In this document: piece after piece, positions 44,262 to 51,722 of the stretch | Layout: each line of letters opens with the position of its first letter | How positions within the stretch are numbered: the stretch's first letter is position 1 | From: Pseudomonas fluorescens | Lineage (GTDB): Bacteria; Pseudomonadota; Gammaproteobacteria; Pseudomonadales; Pseudomonadaceae | Reading direction: 5' to 3' | Assembly (NCBI RefSeq): GCF_004683905.1 | Contig: NZ_CP038438.1 | Location: 4,526,001-4,590,000, forward strand | DNA: 64,000 nt | Position numbers and translations under genes: made by a program | The notes under the pieces: model-generated | The model's input: the letters and a program-made list of their open reading frames with translations, nothing else | Database searches by the model: none | Told to the model about the DNA's origin: nothing

Positions 44262-45611
44262 ATGACACAAACGGTCCATTGTATGGAAATCCTAAGACTA
44301 TCTGTACCGCTAATATTTTCCAGATTGGGAGATATGATTGGATCACTGATTTTCTTCTCCTTTATCGGCCATTACATTGTCGACTCGCTGAGTGCCGCAT
44401 CATTCGCCTTAGCGTCATTATCTTTTATGACAGTTGTCGGCATCGGATTTTTTTCCAACATGCTAATAACCATAGCAGGAGCGACCGATTTAAACACAGA
44501 CAAAATCAAGTCAGAAATAGCCGCATCCTTCAATCTCGCAATTTTTCTTGGATTGATAATTTTATGCATAATATTTTTAATAGGTAAATTCTCATCAAAA
44601 ATAGAAACAAAACCCAGCAGCCCTGACGACTTTAAAGCCCTTTTAACACTTTCAATCTCAATACCTGCCGTATACCTCCAGATTACCATTTTTAACTTCT
44701 ATAACGGCATTAGAAAAACGCAATACGAACTCACGTTCACATGGCTACTGAACAGTGCTCTCGCATTAACATGTATCGTATACACAAATATAGACACAGA
44801 TATAAATTTATCCGATTTCATTATCACGTACGTTTGCCTGCGTTATTTATTCTCATTCGCGGCGCTAGCATTTTTCAGAATCACAATACAAAAACACTTA
44901 AATAATTTTTCAGCACGCAAAAAATTATCAAAAGATGACTATATAAAGTACATGATTTGTGGACTCCCTATGGCCCTGTGCTTTGGTAGTGAAAGCCTCC
45001 TATTCCTTTTGCTCTCCCTGATATCGAAACATATAAATGACATTAGCCTTTCTGCGTACCAAGCTTCTATTCATGCAGCCAGTATCATCTATATGATTTC
45101 TATCGGAATAGGAAATGCGGCAGGAATAATGACTGCACGCCACTACAAAACAAAGGACTTCGAAGCAATTTCAAAAACTCACAGCCAGGCAATCCGGCTT
45201 GGACTATTCATACTAACTCCAATCCTAACGGCGTGTTTTTTGTTAAATGAAAATATTTCTCTAATCTACACATCTGATACAGCAACAAGGATACTTATAG
45301 AAAAAAACATTATCATCTCAATACCTTTCTTGATGTTTGAGTTCATTTATGTTGTCACAAGATTGACTTTGAGAGGCATGAATGATCTTTGGACCCCCAC
45401 TGTAATGACAATACTGACACTGAACGTTTTTGGTGTGTTTTCTTCAGTAACCCTATTATCGCTGTACGAACACACCGTTCACTCCGTATTTATAGCTTTA
45501 GTAGCATGTTCATTTATTCTGATGTTGCTTCTATCCTGGAGATTAAGGCATACCCTACATCATGCAAAAACCAACACTAAAGAAAACCTATGTCGCCCAA
45601 AATTGCCATGA
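44262..45611 (+). CDS. MATE-family exporter (island gene 2)
   Basis: A 449-residue protein with about twelve hydrophobic helices and the two-fold MATE pattern: RLSVPLIFSRLGDMIGSLIFFSFIG near the N-terminus and YMICGLPMALCFGSESLLF at the start of the second half, with SAYQASIHAASIIYMISIGIGNAAGI. MATE proteins export drugs or metabolites using Na+ or H+ gradients. Inside an operon with biosynthetic-looking enzymes it probably exports the product. It follows gene 1 after 24 bases and is AT-rich. Confidence 0.88.
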   Translation: MTQTVHCMEILRLSVPLIFSRLGDMIGSLIFFSFIGHYIVDSLSAASFALASLSFMTVVGIGFFSNMLITIAGATDLNTDKIKSEIAASFNLAIFLGLIILCIIFLIGKFSSKIETKPSSPDDFKALLTLSISIPAVYLQITIFNFYNGIRKTQYELTFTWLLNSALALTCIVYTNIDTDINLSDFIITYVCLRYLFSFAALAFFRITIQKHLNNFSARKKLSKDDYIKYMICGLPMALCFGSESLLFLLLSLISKHINDISLSAYQASIHAASIIYMISIGIGNAAGIMTARHYKTKDFEAISKTHSQAIRLGLFILTPILTACFLLNENISLIYTSDTATRILIEKNIIISIPFLMFEFIYVVTRLTLRGMNDLWTPTVMTILTLNVFGVFSSVTLLSLYEHTVHSVFIALVACSFILMLLLSWRLRHTLHHAKTNTKENLCRPKLP

Positions 45612-45644
45612 CCTTTACTAACTTAGTTTTTCGAGGTTCGAACA

Positions 45645-46703
45645 ATGACACAGACCTCCTCACTAACCGATACGAAAAATCAAAATTTAACATTAACGAC
45701 GATAATTAGCGAACATCATGCCTGGCGAACATTGAGCGGATTACAAACGAACAACTATTACGTTTACCGTAATGCGATACACAGTGGCTGCCATCTTCAA
45801 CGAACCTTGTTCGAACTACGCCACCCTGAAGTGATGATTTGCGACTTAAGCAATCTTGAACCTGCCTTTAATTGCATGTCTGATTCACAGATAGTTAAAA
45901 CCTGGCACCAAATAAACTCCGCCATTGATCAATCAAAACTTAAAGACATACGAAAAATACTAGGCGATGGCCTGACGCCGGAAATAGCCATTTCTGGCCC
46001 ATGCAAGCAGAAGCTGTTTGAGTTTAAAACTCAGTTAATTAATAAAATCCTGCCTACATCAGCCAAACAAAAACATCCAGCAACCACACACCCAACAATA
46101 CGTGGCATCTCGAAAAACAGATTACTCATAAACACTAACGATAGCACCATTAACTTTCACAACCGATTCTGCGCATTCTACAGCGCTTACATATCGCATG
46201 AGCACTGGGACAATTGCCTTACCTTGAATACCAGATACATTTACGAAGACCACCCAATTTGGCATAAAATAAAAACACTATCAAAGAACAAACTGTTTTT
46301 GTTATCAGCCGGTCTACCTCTTGCTCTTGGTTATCTCGCGGCAACTGGAGACGAAAAAATATTCTTTTCTGAAATTCATCGACAAAACGATGCAAGCCTA
46401 TTGACTCGCGATAGTGAGTTTCTGGATATATTCCCTCATAGTGAAATTACGAATGAGCCATGGTTGATTATAGATAAGTCATATACAGGAGGAAGCCTTA
46501 GACAAGCGGCTAACATGATTAGAAAAAAACTAGGTTATGACGCTGACATTAAAACCCTCGCGCTTTTCCCAAAAACCTTTAGCGCATTCATGAGCGCGGA
46601 CTATGCAGTTTATGGAGGAAAATTATTTGAAGTAAGACTCTACGCATCACGTCTCAATAGAGAAACCTGGCATACACAACTTATAGCTGAGAATTCGATA
46701 TGA
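45645..46703 (+). CDS. Protein with phosphoribosyltransferase-like C-terminal motif (island gene 3)
   Basis: A 352-residue protein. Residues 273-285 read WLIIDKSYTGGSL, matching the PRPP-binding loop of type I phosphoribosyltransferases (hydrophobic strand, D, x3, TGG[TS]), and the strand LFLLSAGLPLALGYLAA (about 217-232) could be the preceding PRTase element. The first 200 residues have no recognised domain. The acidic pair after the strand is DK rather than DD/ED, so catalysis is not certain. If active it would attach a ribosyl-phosphate to a base or related acceptor. It overlaps gene 4 by four bases. Confidence 0.6.
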   Translation: MTQTSSLTDTKNQNLTLTTIISEHHAWRTLSGLQTNNYYVYRNAIHSGCHLQRTLFELRHPEVMICDLSNLEPAFNCMSDSQIVKTWHQINSAIDQSKLKDIRKILGDGLTPEIAISGPCKQKLFEFKTQLINKILPTSAKQKHPATTHPTIRGISKNRLLINTNDSTINFHNRFCAFYSAYISHEHWDNCLTLNTRYIYEDHPIWHKIKTLSKNKLFLLSAGLPLALGYLAATGDEKIFFSEIHRQNDASLLTRDSEFLDIFPHSEITNEPWLIIDKSYTGGSLRQAANMIRKKLGYDADIKTLALFPKTFSAFMSADYAVYGGKLFEVRLYASRLNRETWHTQLIAENSI

Positions 46704-47536
46704 GACCTTTATTCAAGGACGAACACGTTTCCGAACTGGAAGAATGCCTCTACGAAGCCAGAAAGCAACTACGTCGCTATTGGGCCGGGACGCTCGCATG
46801 CTTACCTGACTACGACACATCACAAAATCAATGGAACAACGCTCAAACACAATCAGATTTAGATTGCCAAAACATATTAGCTGAGTGCCTATCAACTATC
46901 AGTTTTAAAATCGCAATATACTCGGAGGAAAGCGCCAGCTTTAATGCCCTCGAAAAAAAAGAGGAATACTCACTTCTTATAGACCCATTAGACGGTACGC
47001 ACAATGCAACTCTAGGCTTCCCTGGCTACACATCGAGTGTGGCGCTTTATTACAATGGTGCATATATATTTGGCTGGGTGTATGACATATCAAGAGATCT
47101 GGTGTACACGGCAGCATTAAACGAGGGAGCGTATCTGCAATCCTCAATAATCGTGAAAAGGCTTAGGACACGCACCACCCACTCTTTAGAAGAAATGAGG
47201 GTTTCTTTCCATCGCCCCCGAGACGCTCAGGAAAGATCCAGAATTGAAAACATCATATGGTCAGCGGCGAAAGTCCGAATTTATTCCTGTTCTTCATTGG
47301 AAATCTGTCTTATTGCTGCCGGGGTTCTTGATGCTTTTATTGATGTAGGCCCACCTGGACACGAACGAAGTTGTGATATTGCCGCAGCAGAGTTGGTACT
47401 CAGAGAAGCGGGTGGTGCGTTATTCGACGACAAAGGCGGTATCAGAACTAGCTCCCCACCTTCAGCAACATCCGTATCAGACAATGGAACATTAATAGCA
47501 TTATCCACAAAAGAACTTATACGATTACTCCTATAA
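46700..47536 (+). CDS. Inositol-monophosphatase-superfamily phosphatase (island gene 4)
   Basis: A 278-residue Mg-dependent phosphatase of the IMPase/FBPase/CysQ superfamily. All motifs are present: YSEES (E76/E77), LIDPLDGTHN (D95, D98, G99, T100) and CDIAAAELVLREAGG (D226). Substrates in the family include inositol phosphates, 3'-phosphoadenosine 5'-phosphate and sugar phosphates. In this operon it may dephosphorylate an intermediate or detoxify a phosphorylated form. The ATG overlaps the TGA of gene 3, so the two are translationally coupled. Confidence 0.85.
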   Translation: MRPLFKDEHVSELEECLYEARKQLRRYWAGTLACLPDYDTSQNQWNNAQTQSDLDCQNILAECLSTISFKIAIYSEESASFNALEKKEEYSLLIDPLDGTHNATLGFPGYTSSVALYYNGAYIFGWVYDISRDLVYTAALNEGAYLQSSIIVKRLRTRTTHSLEEMRVSFHRPRDAQERSRIENIIWSAAKVRIYSCSSLEICLIAAGVLDAFIDVGPPGHERSCDIAAAELVLREAGGALFDDKGGIRTSSPPSATSVSDNGTLIALSTKELIRLLL

Positions 47537-47558
47537 CTCATGGAACTGGAGGCAAATC

Positions 47559-48695
47559 ATGTTATTCGAAACAGTCAACCTAAAACTTAAACTATTATCC
47601 AATGGCATTAATTTCTCCAAAGAATTCCTGGAGTATTTTCAGAACCAAACGAAGCATATTGAGAAAAGACGAGCATATGGCACAGGTGACAGTGCAATAC
47701 TTGAATCAAGCATCCACACGCCCCAGGAAATGATTCTCGACGGACAAATTATCACGGCCGCTAATTACAACCCTAGCTCACCATATCAAATCGTTTTAGC
47801 ACAAGGACATCCAGCATTAAAGCATGGAAGCAAAACCATAAAAATTACATTTCCTTCCAGACCGATATCCTATGGAACCCAATTAAGCAACGGTGAATTA
47901 TTCGAAACGCATTTAACCGTATATGGAAACTCCACCCTTGGGATATTTTCACCAGGTCATTGCTATTACTTCAACAATGGTCGCGAGTGTAAATTTTGCT
48001 CTCTTGGTGCAGCCAGAGAAAATTTTTCCGACCACAAAATGCGTATCAAAGGTGATTTAGCAGGAGAAGCCGTAGAGATAGCTACCAAGGTGGAGAGTGG
48101 ACGTTACAAGAGAGTTTTGTTTAACGGCGGCACGATCCCAAATTATGATAAAGGTTACTTAATGCATTTAGACCTAATGAAACGAGTAAAAGAAAGAAAC
48201 ACTGCGAGCAATCTGGATTACCACTTAATTTCGATGCCACCCAAGGATTTCCGGCTTTTTGAGCGTTTCAAAGGACTGGGCCACAAACTATCCATGAGCT
48301 TGGAAGTATTCAACGCAGATCTGTTTTCTGAAGTTTGCCCTGGAAAGTCACAGAATTATACAAGACCACGCTTCCTTTCTGCGTTTGAAGCTGCTGTCGA
48401 GGTTTTAGGTCGTGGAAACGTCTACGCGGGTTTTGTTGCTGGCATGGAACCTTTAGAGTCAATCATTGAAGGCATCGAGTATTTCGGAAATATGGGAGTG
48501 GTGCCTGCGGTTGCAGTATTCCACCCCGACGCCGGCTCACACTACTCCACGAAAGCGCGTCCTTCCGTCGACTTTCTAAATACACTCGGAAAAAAAATGT
48601 CAGAAATTTATCAACGAGAGGGCTTTAGACCGTTAATAGAAGGAAGTGGAAGAAACTCTTTGGATACTGAAGCTTACCTAGGAGGTTTTGCATGA
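47559..48695 (+). CDS. Radical SAM enzyme with unusual cysteine spacing (island gene 5)
   Basis: A 378-residue protein. The presumed [4Fe-4S] cysteines are C135, C144 and C147 (HCYYFNNGRECKFCSLG), i.e. CX8CX2C rather than the canonical CX3CX2C. Downstream, FNGGTIPNYDKGY has the GGE-like SAM strand, and LEVFNADLFSEV, VYAGFVAGMEPLESI and VFHPDAG continue a radical SAM TIM barrel. The N-terminal 100 residues are an extra domain. No B12, twitch or SPASM cysteines are seen. The reaction is not known; the gene overlaps the kinase gene by four bases. Confidence 0.8.
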   Translation: MLFETVNLKLKLLSNGINFSKEFLEYFQNQTKHIEKRRAYGTGDSAILESSIHTPQEMILDGQIITAANYNPSSPYQIVLAQGHPALKHGSKTIKITFPSRPISYGTQLSNGELFETHLTVYGNSTLGIFSPGHCYYFNNGRECKFCSLGAARENFSDHKMRIKGDLAGEAVEIATKVESGRYKRVLFNGGTIPNYDKGYLMHLDLMKRVKERNTASNLDYHLISMPPKDFRLFERFKGLGHKLSMSLEVFNADLFSEVCPGKSQNYTRPRFLSAFEAAVEVLGRGNVYAGFVAGMEPLESIIEGIEYFGNMGVVPAVAVFHPDAGSHYSTKARPSVDFLNTLGKKMSEIYQREGFRPLIEGSGRNSLDTEAYLGGFA

Positions 48696-49378
48696 ATTAT
48701 TCTTTGGATAAAGGAGTATTTATCGCATTCGAAGGTACCGATGGCGCAGGAAAATCAACGGTTGCGCGAGCAACATATGACAGAATTCTTGAGTCCCATT
48801 CTGCATTGCACTTTATAGACAAAAATCGTCCTCCTGTGCCTACAGGCTATACAGAGTTTCATATGTCTCGGCTACGTGAAGTTTTATGGGATTATCCGGA
48901 CAACGCTCCACTTGAACAATTAGGTGACAAACACTGGATGAGTTTGATAACTGCATGGTTTCAAGCCACGGATCATGCAGCTGTAACACCCTTGACGAAC
49001 TCTGGCATAAGTTGTATCGCTGACGGTTGGCACCACAAATATTTAGCGCGCTTCTTGCTTAAAAATGATGATTTGGCGGACCAGGCATTGGCGCTATTCT
49101 CAACGATTAGAAAGCCCGATCACGTGATTTTTTTAGATGTTGATCCGATTCTGGCAGCAAAGAGAAAGGTAACGTTTCGGCTGAGCGAAAGCGGTGCCTA
49201 TGACGGCGCTAATGAAGATCGCCGGAAGGGCTTTATTGAGTACCAGAATCGAGTTCGATCCAGTTATGAGCGATGTGGTCTGGTGAACTGGACAAGGATC
49301 GATACAACCGACCTGAGTGAGGAGGCCGTACTCGATAAGGCAGTCACTGCAGTCCAGAGAATTCTTTGTAAGAAATAG
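48692..49378 (+). CDS. Thymidylate-kinase-like P-loop kinase (island gene 6)
   Basis: A 228-residue protein. The P-loop FEGTDGAGKST (residues 13-23) is that of the TMPK family. The segment equivalent to the DR[YF] motif reads IADGWHHKYLARF, so D111 is kept but arginine is glycine, and a LID-like basic stretch follows (KRKVTFRLSESGAYDG, then EDRRKGF). It probably phosphorylates a nucleotide-like substrate other than dTMP. It ends the operon; the stop is 62 bases before a long inverted repeat and the return to GC-rich DNA. Confidence 0.78.
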   Translation: MNYSLDKGVFIAFEGTDGAGKSTVARATYDRILESHSALHFIDKNRPPVPTGYTEFHMSRLREVLWDYPDNAPLEQLGDKHWMSLITAWFQATDHAAVTPLTNSGISCIADGWHHKYLARFLLKNDDLADQALALFSTIRKPDHVIFLDVDPILAAKRKVTFRLSESGAYDGANEDRRKGFIEYQNRVRSSYERCGLVNWTRIDTTDLSEEAVLDKAVTAVQRILCKK

Positions 49379-49440
49379 AAATTAACGAATCTAAGATGAC
49401 CAGTTTTATACCGACAAGACTGACCCACCCCCTAACCCTT

Positions 49441-49527
49441 TGTAGGAGCTGCCGAAGGCTGCGATCTTTTGATCTTGCTGTTGAGAAGATCAAGATCAAA
49501 AGATCGCAGCCTTCGGCAGCTCCTACA
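49441..49527. repeat. 37-bp perfect inverted repeat (GTAGGAGCTGCCGAAGGCTGCG-type REP) at the right island edge
   Basis: The arms 49441-49477 and 49491-49527 are exact inverted copies around a 13-base loop. The sequence (TGTAGGAGCTGCCGAAGGCT to GATCTTTTGATCTTG) is a known fluorescens-group REP type and differs from the other REP families here. It could also terminate transcription from both sides. Confidence 0.88.
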
Positions 49528-49546
49528 GGGTTTGATGGTTGATGAC

Positions 49547-50035
49547 TTAGAGGGTCAGGATCATCTCGTGCCACGCCATCCCGCCATGGTCGGACTCCGA
49601 CGGCTTGATGTAGGCAAAGCCGAACCCGGCGTACAGCGGAATATGCTTCTCCTTGCACATCAGATGAATCGTCGCCTTGTCCATCCCGCGCATGCGCTTG
49701 ATGAACTCGGCCATCAGTCGCTTGGCCAAACCCTGGCCCTGATAGTCCGGGTGCACCACCACCGACATGATCACCACGTTCGGCCCTTGCGGATCGTGAC
49801 CGATCAGCTCCTTGAACGACTCGTCGGACATCTGCACATCAAACGCCGCGCCCGAGTTGATGAACCCGGCGACTACGCCGTCTACTTCGGCGACGATGAA
49901 ACCCTCAGGCCAGGTGGCGATGCGCGTGGCGATCTTCTCGCGAGTGGCGGCTTCATCGCCTTCGTAGGCAACGGTTTCGATGGCGTAGCAGCGATCCAGG
50001 TCGGCGGCGGTGACGTTGCGGATGACGGTGTTCAT
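49547..50035 (-). CDS. GNAT-family N-acetyltransferase
   Basis: A 162-residue protein. The acetyl-CoA motif is in MSVVVHPDYQGQGLAKRLMAEFIKRM, followed by LMCKEKHIPLYAGFGFAYI. The pattern resembles serotonin/arylalkylamine-type (AANAT) GNATs. The ATG at 50035 (MNTVIRNVTAADLDRCYAIE) gives the normal fold start. The acceptor is unknown. It is transcribed toward the AT-rich island. Confidence 0.85.
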   Translation of the reverse strand: MNTVIRNVTAADLDRCYAIETVAYEGDEAATREKIATRIATWPEGFIVAEVDGVVAGFINSGAAFDVQMSDESFKELIGHDPQGPNVVIMSVVVHPDYQGQGLAKRLMAEFIKRMRGMDKATIHLMCKEKHIPLYAGFGFAYIKPSESDHGGMAWHEMILTL

Positions 50036-50200
50036 GGCAGCTCGAAAATCAGCGGAGAAAAGTGCGCAAAGCATAAAGGAATAAGGTGTTCATATCGATC
50101 CGCGCGGGGGGCGTAAAGCCTGCGTATAAGCGCTTTTCTTCGTGCCGCTGACGGGCTATTCCTGCGCTGTGTCTCTGATCACCCTTGGGGGTAACCGCTT

Positions 50201-50317
50201 ATGAGCAGCGTTGAAATCGGCCTGTTGATGGTGTTGGGCATCAGTACGTTCGGCTTTATCACCTTGGGCATCGACCTGTTGCGGGCGCGACGGCTGGGCA
50301 AGGGCAAGCGCGGTTGA
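50201..50317 (+). CDS. 38-residue single-pass membrane peptide
   Basis: ATG at 50201 to TGA at 50315. The sequence begins MSSVEIGLLMVLGISTFGF, continues as one hydrophobic helix of about 20 residues and ends in a strongly basic tail (LLRARRLGKGKRG). A GGGGGT Shine-Dalgarno lies eight bases before the ATG. The topology (hydrophobic core, positive C-terminus) is typical of small inner-membrane proteins. The function is unknown. Confidence 0.55.
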   Translation: MSSVEIGLLMVLGISTFGFITLGIDLLRARRLGKGKRG

Positions 50318-50359
50318 ACAACATGAGGCGGATCAGTGATCCGCCTCATCGTCATGGAC

Positions 50360-50854
50360 TCAGGTTTTGCTGTCGACCGGCACGCAGATTTCCAGTTTGC
50401 CGGTGTGCAGTCGCGGATTGAAATCGGCGCTGTAGCGTTCCAGTTCCGGGGCATTCAGTTCCACGTAGTGAGAGGTCGGTAGCCAGGTCTTGTAGATGTA
50501 TTGCAGGGTTTGCGGCAACTGGTCGAGCGGGCCCTTGTGCTCGAACACCGCGTACTGCCGGGGCAGCACTTCGACCCACTGATAGACCTTCTGGTCGAGG
50601 TCATCGAGCTTGCTGATTTCTACCCCGGCGATGTAGTCGAAGCCACCCTTGTCGTCGAAATTGCTACAGACGCCGTAGGTCACTTCGTTTTTTTGTCCCT
50701 GTATCTTTCCCAGGTGCGGCAAGAACTTTTCCCACAGCGCGGGGATGTCCTTGGCCGTGTCCTGGGTAAATCGACCACGAAATCCCGCGATCAGCAGGAA
50801 GTGTCCATGTTCGAAGCGAGGTTCCGCCACTTCGACGCGTTTTTGCTCATCCAT
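50360..50854 (-). CDS. GyrI-like/AraC effector-binding domain protein
   Basis: A 164-residue protein matching the GyrI-like small-molecule-binding domain (AraC_E_bind): GHFLLIAGFRGRFTQDTAKDIPALWEKFLPHL, YGVCSNFDDKGGFDYIAGVEI, and YAVFEHKGPLDQLPQTLQYIYKTWLPTS. Such free-standing domains bind planar ligands and some protect gyrase from inhibitors. It has no DNA-binding domain. Confidence 0.85.
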   Translation of the reverse strand: MDEQKRVEVAEPRFEHGHFLLIAGFRGRFTQDTAKDIPALWEKFLPHLGKIQGQKNEVTYGVCSNFDDKGGFDYIAGVEISKLDDLDQKVYQWVEVLPRQYAVFEHKGPLDQLPQTLQYIYKTWLPTSHYVELNAPELERYSADFNPRLHTGKLEICVPVDSKT

Positions 50855-50922
50855 GACTCGACTCCTGGAACAAAATTAGGGGTTCGGCTGCTGAGTATAG
50901 AAGCCAAACCCGATTCGCAATG

Positions 50923-51585
50923 TCACAAGGCGTGCAACTGGTCGGCAGCGCCGGAGCCAACGAACTCGTTATAACCGGATACGATCACGTAAACCGCGAA
51001 ATAGCAGAAGATCGCCGCCGATGCCATGTAGGAGTAGCGCAACAGCTTGTCGCCGAGCAACTTGCCGCCGTGGCTCGCGGCAAAGCACAGACCGGCCGAC
51101 CACAGCAGGCCGGCGCAGAGAAAACCGCCGAGAAACAGCGCCGAGCTGAGCGGGCCGCCGCCACCGGAGCGGGCGATCAGGGTGCCGCCAACCGCGGCGA
51201 ACCACAGGATCGCGCTGGGCGAGGACATGGCGAGGAAGATCCCTCGGAAGAATTCCTTGCGATGGGAGTTCTGCCCCACCTCCGCCGTCGCCGCCAACTG
51301 CGCCTCATGGTGAATCGCCGAATAGATCATCTTCGCCGCAAAGTAGATCAGCAGCGCCGACCCGCCGATCCACAGCACCCAGCGCACGCTTTCGTACTGC
51401 AGCAGCACGGTCATCCCGGCCAGCGCCAGCACTGCGTAGATCAGGTCGCCGACGCAAGTGCCGAGGCCCAGCGCGAAGCCCTGAAAGTAACCGCGCTGCA
51501 TCGCCAGGGTGATCATTGCGATGTTGGCTACGCCGATGTCCAGGCACAGCGAAAGGCTCAGCAAGAAGCCGCTGGTGAATTCCAT
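50923..51585 (-). CDS. LysE-family translocator
   Basis: A 220-residue inner-membrane protein with about six helices and the family start FTSGFLLSLSLCLDIGVANIAMI, then SSPSAILWFAAVGGTLI. LysE/RhtB-family proteins export amino acids. It is divergent from alaC with about 140 bases between the starts; an exported amino acid linked to alanine metabolism is a reasonable but untested guess. Confidence 0.88.
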   Translation of the reverse strand: MEFTSGFLLSLSLCLDIGVANIAMITLAMQRGYFQGFALGLGTCVGDLIYAVLALAGMTVLLQYESVRWVLWIGGSALLIYFAAKMIYSAIHHEAQLAATAEVGQNSHRKEFFRGIFLAMSSPSAILWFAAVGGTLIARSGGGGPLSSALFLGGFLCAGLLWSAGLCFAASHGGKLLGDKLLRYSYMASAAIFCYFAVYVIVSGYNEFVGSGAADQLHAL

Positions 51586-51722
51586 TAAGCATTTCCTTGG
51601 AAAAAATTATTGTCGTGCACGCTGGACAGTCTGCCATCGCTGCCCTTATCTTCCGCCACAGGTCACCGCAGTGACCAGCGTCGCTCGGACGGTTCCGGGC
51701 GCTTACGTTATCCGAGGCAACA

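Noticed and set aside
43176..49378. AT-rich operon considered as a prophage, integron or transposon
   Set aside because: No integrase, transposase, phage structural gene, attC site or tRNA is seen; the gene content is metabolic and export-related.
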